64,000 bases of DNA from Bacteroidota bacterium (GTDB lineage: Bacteria; Bacteroidota; Rhodothermia; Rhodothermales; UBA10348), in the NCBI GenBank assembly GCA_029262855.1, contig JAJCYP010000070.1, positions 22,881 to 86,880 of the forward strand, written 5' to 3'. Below the pieces are notes generated by a model. The model was not told where the DNA came from and did not search any database. It saw nothing but the letters and a program-made list of their open reading frames with translations. Of the stretch, positions 34,983 to 43,660 are shown piece after piece. Both the position numbers and the translations under genes were made by a program. Numbering within the stretch: the first letter of the stretch is position 1; the number at the start of each line of letters is the position of its first letter.

Positions 34983-35321
34983 CTACTCCCACATTTTCAG
35001 GTCTTCAACCGACTTGGCTCTGGTCAGCCAGGCGTCCGCGTCCGGTAGAGGATCCTTCTTGTCAGTTATGGTTCGCTCCGGACCCCATAAATTGGTCAGG
35101 TAGGCATTCCACTCGGTATAGTGCGCGTACTCTTCGGGCAACTCATCCTCCGCAAAAATCGCCTCGGATGGACAGACAGGCACGCAGGCGTTGCAGTCAA
35201 TGCATTCATCGGGATTGATCACAAGAAAATTGGGACCCTCCAGGAAGCAGTCCACCGGGCAGACTTCGACACAGTCGGTGTATTTGCAGTTGATGCAGGG
35301 CTCGGCAACGACGTACGGCAT
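34983..35321 (-). CDS. fdxA: Seven-iron ferredoxin (FdxA type)
   Basis: A 112-residue ferredoxin. The N-terminal [18 protein letters not shown] gives the [3Fe-4S] pattern with interposed cysteine, and [12 protein letters not shown] the [4Fe-4S] site, as in FdxA of Mycobacterium and Azotobacter. The C-terminal extension ends [20 protein letters not shown], typical of 7Fe ferredoxins. It sits between the YHS and DUF2933 genes. Replacement of copper-damaged electron carriers is a possible reason for its presence. Confidence 0.9.
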   Translation of the reverse strand: MPYVVAEPCINCKYTDCVEVCPVDCFLEGPNFLVINPDECIDCNACVPVCPSEAIFAEDELPEEYAHYTEWNAYLTNLWGPERTITDKKDPLPDADAWLTRAKSVEDLKMWE

Positions 35322-35347
35322 GGATCTGACCTCGTTGGGGAGGGACG

Positions 35348-35542
35348 TTACTGGTTGGTTTTCGGCAAGGGGGGCATGTCGCCGGTGGCAGTCGTATACG
35401 TCTCCGGTGATTCTTCGAAGAGCCGCTTGCAGGCCGCTGAGCAGAAGTAGTATACCACTTGTGCGTGCTGGACCGTAGCCGGGGGCTCAAGGGGATTCAC
35501 GGCCATGCCGCAGACTGGATCCCTGGCGGGCGTCGTGTTCAT
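35348..35542 (-). CDS. YHS-domain protein
   Basis: A 64-residue protein that is almost only a YHS metal-binding domain: [10 protein letters not shown], then [21 protein letters not shown]. Cys residues of CGM and FCSAAC are the expected copper ligands. YHS domains occur in copper ATPases and as free copper carriers. It overlaps the PII-like gene by four bases (ATGA). Confidence 0.9.
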   Translation of the reverse strand: MNTTPARDPVCGMAVNPLEPPATVQHAQVVYYFCSAACKRLFEESPETYTTATGDMPPLPKTNQ

Positions 35543-35898
35543 GTTCCTTCCCGTTTGATTGCAAAATCCTGATCCCCAGTGGCCCCGGTGCGAATCTTGA
35601 CCGCCATGTCCAGCTCGGACACGAAGATGATGCCGTCGCCCGGCTGGCCGGAATACGCCGTCTCGCGAAGAGCCTCCACGATTGCGTGGACATCTCGATC
35701 GGAGCAGACGATTTCCAGTTTGGTCAGCTTTGAATAACGCTTGACCGCAGATATCGAGTAGCGCGCGCTGCGGAGGTCGGCAAGCGCTCCGAACCCCATT
35801 ACTTCTCCCAGGGTAATCCCGTCGATTCCCAGATTTCCGAGCTCTTCCAAAACTGACTCCGTCTTGGAGGCCCGAATAAAGGCTTTGATTTCTTTCAT
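35539..35898 (-). CDS. PII-like signalling protein of the copper operon
   Basis: A 119-residue PII-family protein (MKEIKAFIRASKTESVLEELGNLGIDGITLGEVMGFG; GDGIIFVSELDMAVKIRTG). The core is intact, but the T-loop is RSARYSISAVKRYSKLTK and lacks the usual YRGAEY segment with the uridylylated tyrosine, so it is not a normal GlnB/GlnK. It resembles the PII-NG type seen beside heavy-metal RND pumps. It leads an operon with YHS, ferredoxin, DUF2933, DUF5676 and patatin genes and has promoter element copy C 44 bases upstream. It may bind nucleotide and regulate the pump or other membrane partners. Confidence 0.8.
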   Translation of the reverse strand: MKEIKAFIRASKTESVLEELGNLGIDGITLGEVMGFGALADLRSARYSISAVKRYSKLTKLEIVCSDRDVHAIVEALRETAYSGQPGDGIIFVSELDMAVKIRTGATGDQDFAIKREGT

Positions 35899-35941
35899 GG
35901 CCGTAAGGGGCGAGTGAACACCGTCAAGATGACCGACACCT

Positions 35942-35980
35942 CCTTGGGTCTACCTTAATCCAACCTGAAAAAATATTCAG
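35942..35980 (-). promoter_or_regulatory. Copper-island promoter element, copy C (PII operon)
   Basis: Minus-strand pentamers at 11-bp steps: CTGAA (35980-35976), TTCAG (35969-35965), TTAAG (35958-35954) and a weaker CCAAG (35947-35943). It faces the PII-like gene, 44 bases away, and lies back-to-back with copy B. Confidence 0.6.
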
Positions 35981-36007
35981 ACCGACCAAAAAGCCCCAGT
36001 GAACTCC

Positions 36008-36046
36008 CTTAAAGGTAATTAAGGCGGTCTTCAGGAGACCTTAAGC
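36008..36046 (+). promoter_or_regulatory. Copper-island promoter element, copy B (copper ATPase)
   Basis: Plus-strand pentamers CTTAA (36008-36012), TTAAG (36019-36023), TTCAG (36030-36034) and TTAAG (36041-36045), exactly 11 bp apart. A TATGTT sequence at 36065-36070 is 24 bp after the start of the last pentamer and could be a -10 box, with the last pentamer near -35. Confidence 0.75.
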
Positions 36047-36128
36047 AAGGCCAGCTAGATTGGGTATGTTCAGGTCCCTTTGCTTCCCGATCCGGGGGGG
36101 CGACCATGCATCACACTATCGCGAGATC

Positions 36129-38165
36129 ATGACAGATCAGCACCGAGACGGACACGACCAGCACGCCGGGCATGATGAGCCCACAGGCCGCGACAAGCAC
36201 GCCGGGCATGCGAACCACCACGAGCACATGGTGGCGGACTTCCGGAAACGCTTCTGGGTATCGCTGATCCTGACGGTTCCCATCCTCGTGTTGGCTCCCA
36301 TGATCCAGACATTCCTAGGCTTGGGTGATTCCATCCGGTTTGCAGGAGACACATGGCTGCTTTGGGCCTTCTCGAGTACCGTCTTCTTCTACGGCGGCTG
36401 GCCCTTTCTGAAGGGGCTGTTCAACGAGATGAAGGGTGCGAAACCGGGGATGATGACCCTCATCGCCATCGCGATTACCACGGCCTACGTCTACAGTACG
36501 GCCGTCGTGTTTGGTCTCGAGGGCAAGATGTTCTTCTGGGAGCTGGCCACACTGATTGACGTGATGCTGGTTGGCCACTGGATTGAAATGCGGTCCGTAA
36601 TGGGCGCCTCCAGAGCCCTGGAAGAGTTGGCTCGGCTGATGCCATCGGAAGCTCATCGGATTGGAGAGGATGGCCAGATTATGGACATCCCGCTCGGCGA
36701 GCTGCGGGAGGATGACCGCATTTTGATCAAGCCGGGAGAAAAGGTACCGGCCGATAGCGACGTCATCGACGGACATTCCTCCGTAAATGAGGCGATGCTC
36801 ACAGGTGAGTCTGTTCCGGTTTCCAAGGCGGCGGGAGACACGGTGATCGGGGGCTCGATCAACGGTGAGGGCGCCCTGACTGTGGTCGTCCGAAAAACGG
36901 GTGCCGACAGCTTTCTGTCCCAGGTGATAACCCTGGTGAAAGAAGCCCAGGAGAGCAAATCGAAGACTCAGGACCTGGCCAACCGGGCGGCTGTGTGGCT
37001 GACCATTGTAGCCCTCGGCGGTGGCGCGGTCACCCTGTTCGTCTGGCTGATGGTGATGGGAGCAGACTTCGCTTTTGCGCTCGAAAGGACGGTCACGGTG
37101 ATGGTCATCGCCTGTCCACACGCGCTTGGCCTGGCTGTCCCCCTGGTTGTCGCCGTCTCGACGGCACTGGCGGCGGGCAATGGTCTCCTGATTCGTGACC
37201 GCACCGCCTTTGAGGCTGCCCGCAACCTCAACGCCATCCTGTTTGACAAGACCGGGACCCTCACGGAGGGACGATTCGGTGTCACCGATACCCTGGTGTT
37301 CGGCACCGACTTCCACCCCGAGCGGATCGTTGAGTTGGCCGCAGCTGTTGAGGCGCACTCCGAGCATCCCATCGCGCAGGGTGTGGTCCAGGCGGTCAAC
37401 ACACCACTGCCGGTTGGCGATTTCCAGGCCATTCCGGGCAAGGGCGCCGAGGGAACGGTGGATGGCCATCGCGTCCAGGTTGTCAGCCCTGGCTACGTTC
37501 GGGGGCTCGGACATGAAATCACTGACCCGAGATTCGAGGAACTGTCCGGCCAGGGAAAAACGGTCGTTTTTGTCCTGGTTGACGGTGCTGTGGTGGGAGC
37601 GCTGGCGCTCGCCGACGTTATCCGGCCAGAGTCCAAGGAGGCGCTTGCCGAATTGAAGGCGATGGGAATCAAGACCATGATGCTGACCGGTGACAATGCA
37701 AAGGTCGCGAAATGGGTATCCGATGAGATTGGGCTCGACGAGTACTTCGCAGAGGTCCTCCCCAACGAGAAGTCGGCCAAGGTCAAGGAAATTCAGAGCC
37801 GCGGACTTACGGTTGCAATGACAGGGGATGGCGTCAACGACGCCCCGGCACTTGCTCAGGCCGATGTGGGCATCGCCATCGGTGCGGGCACCGACGTGGC
37901 CGTTGAAACGGCTGACATTGTTCTGGTGCGCAGCAGTCCCAAGGATGTCGCAGCGATTGTCAGACTCTCCAAGGCGACGTACAGAAAAATGGTTCAAAAC
38001 CTCTGGTGGGCGGCTGGCTACAACATCCTCGCCATCCCGGTGGCCGCCGGCGTTCTGTACTCCTACGGAATCTTGCTGGGCCCCGCGGCAGGAGCCGCTT
38101 TGATGTCGGTCAGCACGGTCGTGGTGGCTGTGAATGCCCGCATGCTCCGGCTGGACCGGGAGTAA
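36129..38165 (+). CDS. copB: CopB-type P1B copper-transporting ATPase
   Basis: A 678-residue P-type ATPase. The N-terminus is His-rich (HRDGHDQHAGHDEP, DKHAGHANHHEH) instead of a CxxC domain. The metal-passage motif is CPH (VIACPHALGL, about residue 329), which defines the P1B-3 (CopB, Cu2+/Cu+) group, in contrast to CPC of CopA. TGES, DKTGTLT (Asp about 373), MTGDGVNDAPALAQADVGIAIGAGTD are intact. Earlier in-frame starts exist (TTG 36060, ATG 36066) but would sit inside the promoter; ATG 36129 is preferred. It exports copper from the cytoplasm. The AlbA_2 gene follows three bases after. Confidence 0.92.
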   Translation: MTDQHRDGHDQHAGHDEPTGRDKHAGHANHHEHMVADFRKRFWVSLILTVPILVLAPMIQTFLGLGDSIRFAGDTWLLWAFSSTVFFYGGWPFLKGLFNEMKGAKPGMMTLIAIAITTAYVYSTAVVFGLEGKMFFWELATLIDVMLVGHWIEMRSVMGASRALEELARLMPSEAHRIGEDGQIMDIPLGELREDDRILIKPGEKVPADSDVIDGHSSVNEAMLTGESVPVSKAAGDTVIGGSINGEGALTVVVRKTGADSFLSQVITLVKEAQESKSKTQDLANRAAVWLTIVALGGGAVTLFVWLMVMGADFAFALERTVTVMVIACPHALGLAVPLVVAVSTALAAGNGLLIRDRTAFEAARNLNAILFDKTGTLTEGRFGVTDTLVFGTDFHPERIVELAAAVEAHSEHPIAQGVVQAVNTPLPVGDFQAIPGKGAEGTVDGHRVQVVSPGYVRGLGHEITDPRFEELSGQGKTVVFVLVDGAVVGALALADVIRPESKEALAELKAMGIKTMMLTGDNAKVAKWVSDEIGLDEYFAEVLPNEKSAKVKEIQSRGLTVAMTGDGVNDAPALAQADVGIAIGAGTDVAVETADIVLVRSSPKDVAAIVRLSKATYRKMVQNLWWAAGYNILAIPVAAGVLYSYGILLGPAAGAALMSVSTVVVAVNARMLRLDRE

Positions 38166-38167
38166 AC

Positions 38168-38968
38168 GTGAACTCGCCCTCCGCCAGTTTGCCGAGAAAT
38201 GCTGTCGGCTCGATCAAGGCCGCGGCGGTCGGCGGGCTGCTGGGACTGCTTGTGCTCCACCCGTTTTCAATGGTGGTCCACTTTTTCCAGTTCACCCCGA
38301 CAGCAACCGTAGACTTGGGTGCCCTTGCCAGTGGCCTGGCGGCCTCCGCGGGCCCGGCCATGATTCTCATGACGGTGGCCTACACCGGTCTCGGGGCCCT
38401 GGCAGGAGTGCTCTACGCGAGATATGGCGCCGCCGTGCGAAGCAGTCGAGCCCTTCGGGAATCGCAGCGAAAAGCCATCGCCCGAAACCTGCCCCGGCTT
38501 ATCGAGGGAGGAGAGAACGGCGAACTGGAGTTCAAGTCGTCGCTTCGTTGGGACCGCAAGCTCGACGGATTGAACAAGGGCCTCGAAGCTTCAGTGGTGA
38601 AGACAATGGCAGGGTTTATGAATGCAGACGGAGGCATCCTGCTGCTCGGTATTGCCGATAGCGGAGAGGTCACCGGACTGGAGGCTGACTATGCGACGCT
38701 CAGGCAGCAGGATGCCGATGGCCTACATCAGCATCTTATGCATCTCGTTGCGTCCCGCCTGGGGGCTGATCTCTGCCTGTGGGTGGACGTGGTTATTGAG
38801 CCCATGAACGGACACGACATCGGGATCGTCTCGGTCCTGCCCTCCCATCGGCCAGCCTATGTCGAACGCGGGACGGTCCGGGATTACTTCGTCCGCACCG
38901 GAAACAGTACCCGCGCCCTGAATACCGAGGAGGCCGTCGCGCACATTCGCCATCGTTTTCCCTCGTAG
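38168..38968 (+). CDS. Membrane-anchored AlbA_2/Schlafen-like domain protein
   Basis: A 266-residue protein starting at GTG 38168, which has GGGAG just upstream and lies two bases past the ATPase stop codon. Two membrane segments (AAAVGGLLGLLVLHPFSMVVHFF; PAMILMTVAYTGLGALAGVLYARYG) precede an AlbA_2 domain: ENGELEFKSSLRWD, VVKTMAGFMNADGGILLLGIADSGEVTGLEADYATL, and the C-terminal YVERGTVRDYFVRTGNSTRALNTEEA. AlbA_2 domains are nucleotide-binding modules in transcription regulators and Schlafen nucleases. Membrane tethering and tight coupling to a copper pump are unusual. Function is unknown. Confidence 0.78.
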   Translation: MNSPSASLPRNAVGSIKAAAVGGLLGLLVLHPFSMVVHFFQFTPTATVDLGALASGLAASAGPAMILMTVAYTGLGALAGVLYARYGAAVRSSRALRESQRKAIARNLPRLIEGGENGELEFKSSLRWDRKLDGLNKGLEASVVKTMAGFMNADGGILLLGIADSGEVTGLEADYATLRQQDADGLHQHLMHLVASRLGADLCLWVDVVIEPMNGHDIGIVSVLPSHRPAYVERGTVRDYFVRTGNSTRALNTEEAVAHIRHRFPS

Positions 38969-38994
38969 CACCGCGATCAATGAGGGCTGGTCGG

Positions 38995-40221
38995 TCAGAA
39001 CGCGTAGGAGACCCGGGCCTGAATGCGGTCATTGTCGGCGAACATGCCGAAGAACGAGTCGCCAGGACCACCCAGGATATCCGCACTCAGATGGAGTGCC
39101 AAACCGTCTGACGGGTTCAGTTTAACCGATGGCCTGACCAGCCACCCCCCGTCATACAGGTTCCCGGCAGCCTCCAGCGCGAGAGTTTTGAATGACCCCA
39201 GGTGAAATTCGGCACGGCCCAGTACAGACCTTCGGAGAAGGTGGTTCAAATCGGTCACACGGTAGGTCGGCGCTCCTCCAGAAACGGCAATCTCTTGACT
39301 CCACTCCAGTGTCAGGAAAAGAGAATTTTCTGCTTCAGATCGAAAGAACCGATCGCCGCCGACCACGAAGTGAACATAGGGGTCGTCCACCCAGGGGTCT
39401 GAGCCGTCCGGGTCATCGGTGAGGAAATAGGCCGCTTCCCCCCGGACCATGAACGGCCCCGCAGGACGGGCCAACTCCAATCCAAGTGCCCTTCTGCTCT
39501 GGAATTGATACTGCAGTCGAAGTGTGGCAGGGTCGGCTCCGGCGGCTACCGGTCGAACGTACGGAAGATCATCAAGCCCATCGAACCAGCTGACTGCGAG
39601 ATCTGCGCCCCCAACCTGGCCGACGAGACGAGCTGCGTATTGCATCCGCCGCGGATTGCCGGGTGGCTCGGGAATTGCCGGAACCGTTGGAAACCACCTC
39701 GAGTCAGCGTCAGGCAGAAGGCTACCCTCGAAGCCGGGGGCCAGCACAAGCTGCAGGGTCCACATCTCTCCGTACCAATCGGCCCTGAATGCGTTTAGCG
39801 CGAGTCTCTCGCCTTCGTAGTCCAGCGGATCGCTGTAATCCCAGGCAGAGAGGTTGTCCGTAGGATTGAATCCGTCTGCCATTCCCCAGGCGATCATCTG
39901 CCGCCCCAGTCTCAGGTCCAGAGATTCGAGTTGCGACTGGATGTACGCCTCTTTCAGAAACGTCCTTGTTCGACTCGCATCCGCTTGATCGTATCGAAAC
40001 TCGAGAGAGCCACGAATGCCGTGGGGGGACTCGGTTTCGAGACGCAGCTCAGTCAGCAGTCGAACCTGATTTCTGGCATTCACACGACCGTCGATCGCCT
40101 GTCTGAGGTACACCAGATTGTCGGTCTCCAGCATTCCGCTCAGAACTGGCTGTGAGTTTGCCAGTCCGGGAATCAGGTGGAGACAGATCAGCGGAATCAG
40201 GGCCTTCGGCAACGCGTTCAA
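38995..40221 (-). CDS. Outer-membrane beta-barrel protein (DUF1302-like)
   Basis: A 408-residue exported barrel. The best start is TTG 40221, which overlaps the previous stop as TTGA, has GGAG eight bases upstream, and yields a clean signal peptide (MNALPKALIPLICLHLIPGLANSQ). The rest alternates short polar and aromatic strands (FRYDQADASRTRTFLKEAYIQSQL; LDLRLGRQMIAWGMADGFNPTDNLS) and ends with the outer-membrane signature RIQARVSYAF. RLGRQMIAWGMADGFNPTDNLS recalls DUF1302 proteins that partner MMPL transporters. It is third in the MMPL operon and is probably its outer-membrane component. Confidence 0.75.
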   Translation of the reverse strand: MNALPKALIPLICLHLIPGLANSQPVLSGMLETDNLVYLRQAIDGRVNARNQVRLLTELRLETESPHGIRGSLEFRYDQADASRTRTFLKEAYIQSQLESLDLRLGRQMIAWGMADGFNPTDNLSAWDYSDPLDYEGERLALNAFRADWYGEMWTLQLVLAPGFEGSLLPDADSRWFPTVPAIPEPPGNPRRMQYAARLVGQVGGADLAVSWFDGLDDLPYVRPVAAGADPATLRLQYQFQSRRALGLELARPAGPFMVRGEAAYFLTDDPDGSDPWVDDPYVHFVVGGDRFFRSEAENSLFLTLEWSQEIAVSGGAPTYRVTDLNHLLRRSVLGRAEFHLGSFKTLALEAAGNLYDGGWLVRPSVKLNPSDGLALHLSADILGGPGDSFFGMFADNDRIQARVSYAF

Positions 40222-40997
40222 CCCCCACGCTCCAACGACCGCTTGGTGAACTGTGCGGAGTCGAGCCCGGTGTCCAGGAGATACGAGGTGATTTCCAGAA
40301 CCGTTCGGGTCCCCTCCCCGGGACTCTCCATTTTCAATACATGGGCCCTCCACTTCGTGGAACCCGGGGGCTGCCGCACATCGGATGCCGAGTAGCTCTT
40401 GACCACAAGATCATCCTGATCATGGAATTCTGCGCGCAGCAGGACCGACTCTGCCTTGGAGATCCACAGGCGACGCCGAGAATACGGATCGTCCAATGAT
40501 TCCCCTGGTCGCGCGTCGACGACCCAGACAGCAGAACTGTCAAGCATGGTCTCCTCTACCAGGGCATAGCTGTATTCGTCAACTCGCTCCGGCTCCAGGT
40601 CCCTGAAGGAAAAATCCGTCCCGACAAAACGATCATTCCGACCGGTGCCCGCAATACGCCGTGTCCGCTTGAGGGCCGGCAGGTACAACCACGCTTCACG
40701 CACTGCTCCATTTTGCAGCGAGAGAAACCCGGTGCCGCGGATGTCTGCCGGAGCCGTGAATCTGATCAACTGCTGGCGCTCGCCCTCTTGGGCCGTCCTG
40801 GACCAAAGAGTCAGCGTTCGAAATCTCGAACGCCCTCTGGAGTCGACCACCTCCATACGCACTTCTGCCGTTGCGTCACCATCTCTGTCCTGGGTCACCA
40901 TTCCGGCGACTATGGACCGCGCGTCCTGTCTCGCGGTAGTGAGTTGGCCTGAGCCAGCGATTAGCAAACCCAGCAGAGTCAAAAAGGTTGATCTCAT
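40218..40997 (-). CDS. Outer membrane lipoprotein-sorting (LolA-like) protein
   Basis: A 259-residue periplasmic protein. ATG 40997 overlaps the MMPL stop codon (TGATG) and begins a signal peptide (MRSTFLTLLGLLIAGSG). The body reads RFTAPADIRGTGFLSLQ, EAWLYLPALKRTRRIAGTGRNDRFVGTDFSFRDLE, a signature of the LolA-like proteins encoded beside MMPL-family RND transporters. It probably shuttles a lipid or lipoprotein from the transporter to the outer membrane. The earlier frame start is ignored. Confidence 0.85.
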   Translation of the reverse strand: MRSTFLTLLGLLIAGSGQLTTARQDARSIVAGMVTQDRDGDATAEVRMEVVDSRGRSRFRTLTLWSRTAQEGERQQLIRFTAPADIRGTGFLSLQNGAVREAWLYLPALKRTRRIAGTGRNDRFVGTDFSFRDLEPERVDEYSYALVEETMLDSSAVWVVDARPGESLDDPYSRRRLWISKAESVLLRAEFHDQDDLVVKSYSASDVRQPPGSTKWRAHVLKMESPGEGTRTVLEITSYLLDTGLDSAQFTKRSLERGG

Positions 40998-43465
40998 CAG
41001 TCTCGAGGAAGTAACGCGGGGAGCACCGTGAGGGTCAGAACCGCGGCCAGAACCATGGTTGACCCAACCACCCATCCGATGTGGATCAGTGGCCAGAAAC
41101 TCGAAAACAGCAACACCGAGAATCCCAGGCCCACAGCGAGTGAATTGAAGAGGATAGGTCGTGCCGTTGTCCGCACTGCCTGCACAGCAGCTTCTGATCC
41201 AGAACCCTCCCGCAAAAAGAACTTGAACCTCGAAATGAAGTGGACGCTGTAGTCGATTCCCACCCCCAGAACAATACTGGCAATCAGTGCCGTGACTGCG
41301 TCGAGATGCACTCCGAACAGGCTCATTAGCGCAAACACGACCATGATGGTAATGACCAGTGGTACCATCGCCGCTGCTGCCTGCCAGGCGGATCGAAAAA
41401 GCAGGAGGAGCAGCAGAAAGACAGCCAGGGCTGCCGTGCCCAGAGATCGTAGTTGGCTCGGAATGATGAGGTCATCGGCAACAATGCAGAGGTTGGAACA
41501 GCCGGCATAGGTCACGGACGTGGATGCCCCAAGCATGGTGGCTGCCACCCTGCTGGCGACGTTCCTGACCTCCCTGAGGATCGGAGTGCGGTCCGTTCGA
41601 ATCTGAACGACCACGTTGGCCTTGCGGTAGTCAAAATCCGCGAGCTTCTCGGTGTCGTTCCCTCCCGCGTTTTCATACAGAAGCAGGTACTGGGCTATCC
41701 GTGCTCGATCCCGAGGGTCTGATTCGTCCTCGACTCGGTCCTGCCCCAGTATCTGGTCGCGGCCAGTCAGGACCTGGTCCATCCGAGCCACGTAGTCGGC
41801 AATTGATGCCGTATAGCCCACCACATCCAGGCCCTCCAGGGAATCCTGGATAGCCGCGATTCCCCGGAGGACCGTCGCGTCTTTCAGACCATCGACCTCG
41901 TGGGTATCGACGACAACATTGAGGACTTCCGTACCCCCAAAATGATCATTGATGAGACGGCTGGCCTCTGCTATTTCGCTATCCGTCTTGAAGTAGCCCA
42001 CCATGGTACCCCCCGTCTTCAGCGTTGGGATCAGCAGGCCGGCCACCAGCACCAGCGCACCGGCTGCTATCAAAATCGGTCGACGTCGATGGCGCCGAAT
42101 CCCTGGGACCCGAGGCAGTCGCCCCTCCTCCCTCAATGGAGGGGGCGGCGGGAGTAGAACCAGAACGGCCGGGACCAGAGTGAGGCTCAAACCCAACGCC
42201 ACCAGCGCACCGACAGACGTAAAGACACCGAAGTCCCGGATCGATGCGAGTCCCGAGGATGCCAGCGATCCGAATCCTGCGACATCCGTGAGTGAGGTCA
42301 CGACTACCGCACCTGCCAGCGTCCCCATGGTCGCGGTAAGTGCCGAACGCTTGTCCTCAGCCAGAGGCCACTGCGCTCGATATTCGGTTATCAGGTGAAT
42401 CCCATCGGCCACGCCGATCGCAATCAGAATGATGGGCATGGCCGAGACGACCAGCGTCACCGGTCGACCCGCCAGCGCCATGATTCCAAGCGTCCAGGCC
42501 AGCGTTATCAGGACGAGCACCAGAGGGACGGTCGCCAGCATTGGCGACCGGAATGCATACCACAAGACCAGAAAGAGCACACCAATCGCCAGTGGCATCA
42601 ACCGCGCAAGGTCCGCGTTCATCTGGCTTGAAGTGAACACGTTTACCATGGGTACGCCCGCGACGACAGTCTTCTCGGGGCCCTCGTACGTGCGCACTAT
42701 CGCTGACAGGCTGTCCAGAAGGTCCTTGGCGACTTCGATGTGGTCATCGTAGTAGAACGACATCTCCACCAGAACCAGTATCCCGGTGCCATCCCTGGAA
42801 ACCAGACCATTGACGAACAGCGGGTTCTGGTAGACTGACGTGCGTAGCCTGGACATGGCTGCCGAGGAAACAGGGACAACAGGCATGGGTCGCCGAAGAG
42901 CCAATCCGTCCTCGGTCGCGACGATATCGTCGACCGTACTCAGGCTCAGAACTTCGCTGACCGGATGAGTCCGGAGTCGGAGTTCTTCCAGAAGACCCTG
43001 TGCATCGGCACCGATTGAATCCCGACGGGCCTCCCTCCACATGCGCTCGGCCAGCGCACTCGCCCGCGCGCGTGACGACTCCCGGACTGCACTCAGAAAA
43101 CGCTCCTGGTACCGCTCGGGCAGGCGCGTATACCGCTCGGCGAGGCGGGTTCGCGTCGCCGGATCCATCAGCGTGATGTCTTCGATCTCTCCAGAGAGGT
43201 CCGCGACCTTCTGAAGCGTGGCTTGATTGAAGATGCCCTCGTCCAGAAGAAAACCAATGAGAATCATCTCGCGGCTCTCAAAAACGGACTTGATCTCGCG
43301 ATCCTGCAGCAGCGCGGGATGGTCCGCCGGGAGGATGGCGTCTACCGAGTTGCTTATTTCAAGTCCAGACGCCTGCCAGACCATCACTGCGGTGATGAGC
43401 GCTATCCCGAGAATGGTGGCCCTCGGACGCCTCAAGGCAAAGCGGTATGTGATGGAGTTTCCCAC
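40997..43465 (-). CDS. MMPL/HAE3-family RND transporter
   Basis: An 822-residue RND-superfamily exporter of the hydrophobe/MMPL group. Two halves each with a large periplasmic loop; the TM4 and TM10 proton-relay motifs are GVADGIHLITEYRAQW and GVGIDYSVHFISRFKFF. The start is GTG 43465; no good ribosome-binding site is seen. Operon with the LolA-like and outer-membrane barrel genes. Members of this family export lipids, hopanoids or siderophore-like molecules. A copper-island promoter element (copy D1) lies 28 bases upstream, so the system may remodel or repair the outer membrane during copper stress. Confidence 0.85.
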   Translation of the reverse strand: MGNSITYRFALRRPRATILGIALITAVMVWQASGLEISNSVDAILPADHPALLQDREIKSVFESREMILIGFLLDEGIFNQATLQKVADLSGEIEDITLMDPATRTRLAERYTRLPERYQERFLSAVRESSRARASALAERMWREARRDSIGADAQGLLEELRLRTHPVSEVLSLSTVDDIVATEDGLALRRPMPVVPVSSAAMSRLRTSVYQNPLFVNGLVSRDGTGILVLVEMSFYYDDHIEVAKDLLDSLSAIVRTYEGPEKTVVAGVPMVNVFTSSQMNADLARLMPLAIGVLFLVLWYAFRSPMLATVPLVLVLITLAWTLGIMALAGRPVTLVVSAMPIILIAIGVADGIHLITEYRAQWPLAEDKRSALTATMGTLAGAVVVTSLTDVAGFGSLASSGLASIRDFGVFTSVGALVALGLSLTLVPAVLVLLPPPPPLREEGRLPRVPGIRRHRRRPILIAAGALVLVAGLLIPTLKTGGTMVGYFKTDSEIAEASRLINDHFGGTEVLNVVVDTHEVDGLKDATVLRGIAAIQDSLEGLDVVGYTASIADYVARMDQVLTGRDQILGQDRVEDESDPRDRARIAQYLLLYENAGGNDTEKLADFDYRKANVVVQIRTDRTPILREVRNVASRVAATMLGASTSVTYAGCSNLCIVADDLIIPSQLRSLGTAALAVFLLLLLLFRSAWQAAAAMVPLVITIMVVFALMSLFGVHLDAVTALIASIVLGVGIDYSVHFISRFKFFLREGSGSEAAVQAVRTTARPILFNSLAVGLGFSVLLFSSFWPLIHIGWVVGSTMVLAAVLTLTVLPALLPRD

Positions 43466-43492
43466 AGCGCGGAGACAGTCAAGCTCCGGCCT

Positions 43493-43531
43493 CCTTATGT
43501 GAACCTTTGCTAAGACTTAAAAAATCGTAAG
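43493..43531 (-). promoter_or_regulatory. Copper-island promoter element, copy D1 (MMPL operon)
   Basis: Minus-strand pentamers CTTAC (43531-43527), TTAAG (43520-43516), CAAAG (43509-43505) and ATAAG (43498-43494), 11 bp apart, followed by G. It is degenerate at slots 1, 3 and 4, but slots 3 and 4 are identical to copy F, which supports it as real. Confidence 0.5.
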
Positions 43532-43556
43532 GAAGAGAGCGGCAGGCCGACCTGCC

Positions 43557-43595
43557 CTGAATGATTTTTCAGGTTTGGTTCAGGCCGTTGTAAGG
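43557..43595 (+). promoter_or_regulatory. Copper-island promoter element, copy D2 (Met/His-rich gene)
   Basis: Plus-strand pentamers CTGAA (43557-43561), TTCAG (43568-43572), TTCAG (43579-43583), GTAAG (43590-43594) at exact 11-bp steps. It lies 66 bases before ATG 43661 and is back-to-back with copy D1, which serves the divergent MMPL operon. Confidence 0.7.
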
Positions 43596-43660
43596 CGTGG
43601 TGTCGGATTTTTTTGTCGACGCTGGCGGAACACCACCGGCCTTCCCAGGACTTCCGAAAA

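Noticed and set aside
36315..37997. 560-codon minus-strand frame over the copper ATPase gene
   Set aside because: It is the antisense of a clear P-type ATPase with all motifs and shows no protein-like features.
43516..43531. CTTAA-N6-GTAAG on the plus strand as an extra element for 43661
   Set aside because: Slots 3 and 4 fail on the plus strand; the minus-strand reading (copy D1) fits all four positions better.
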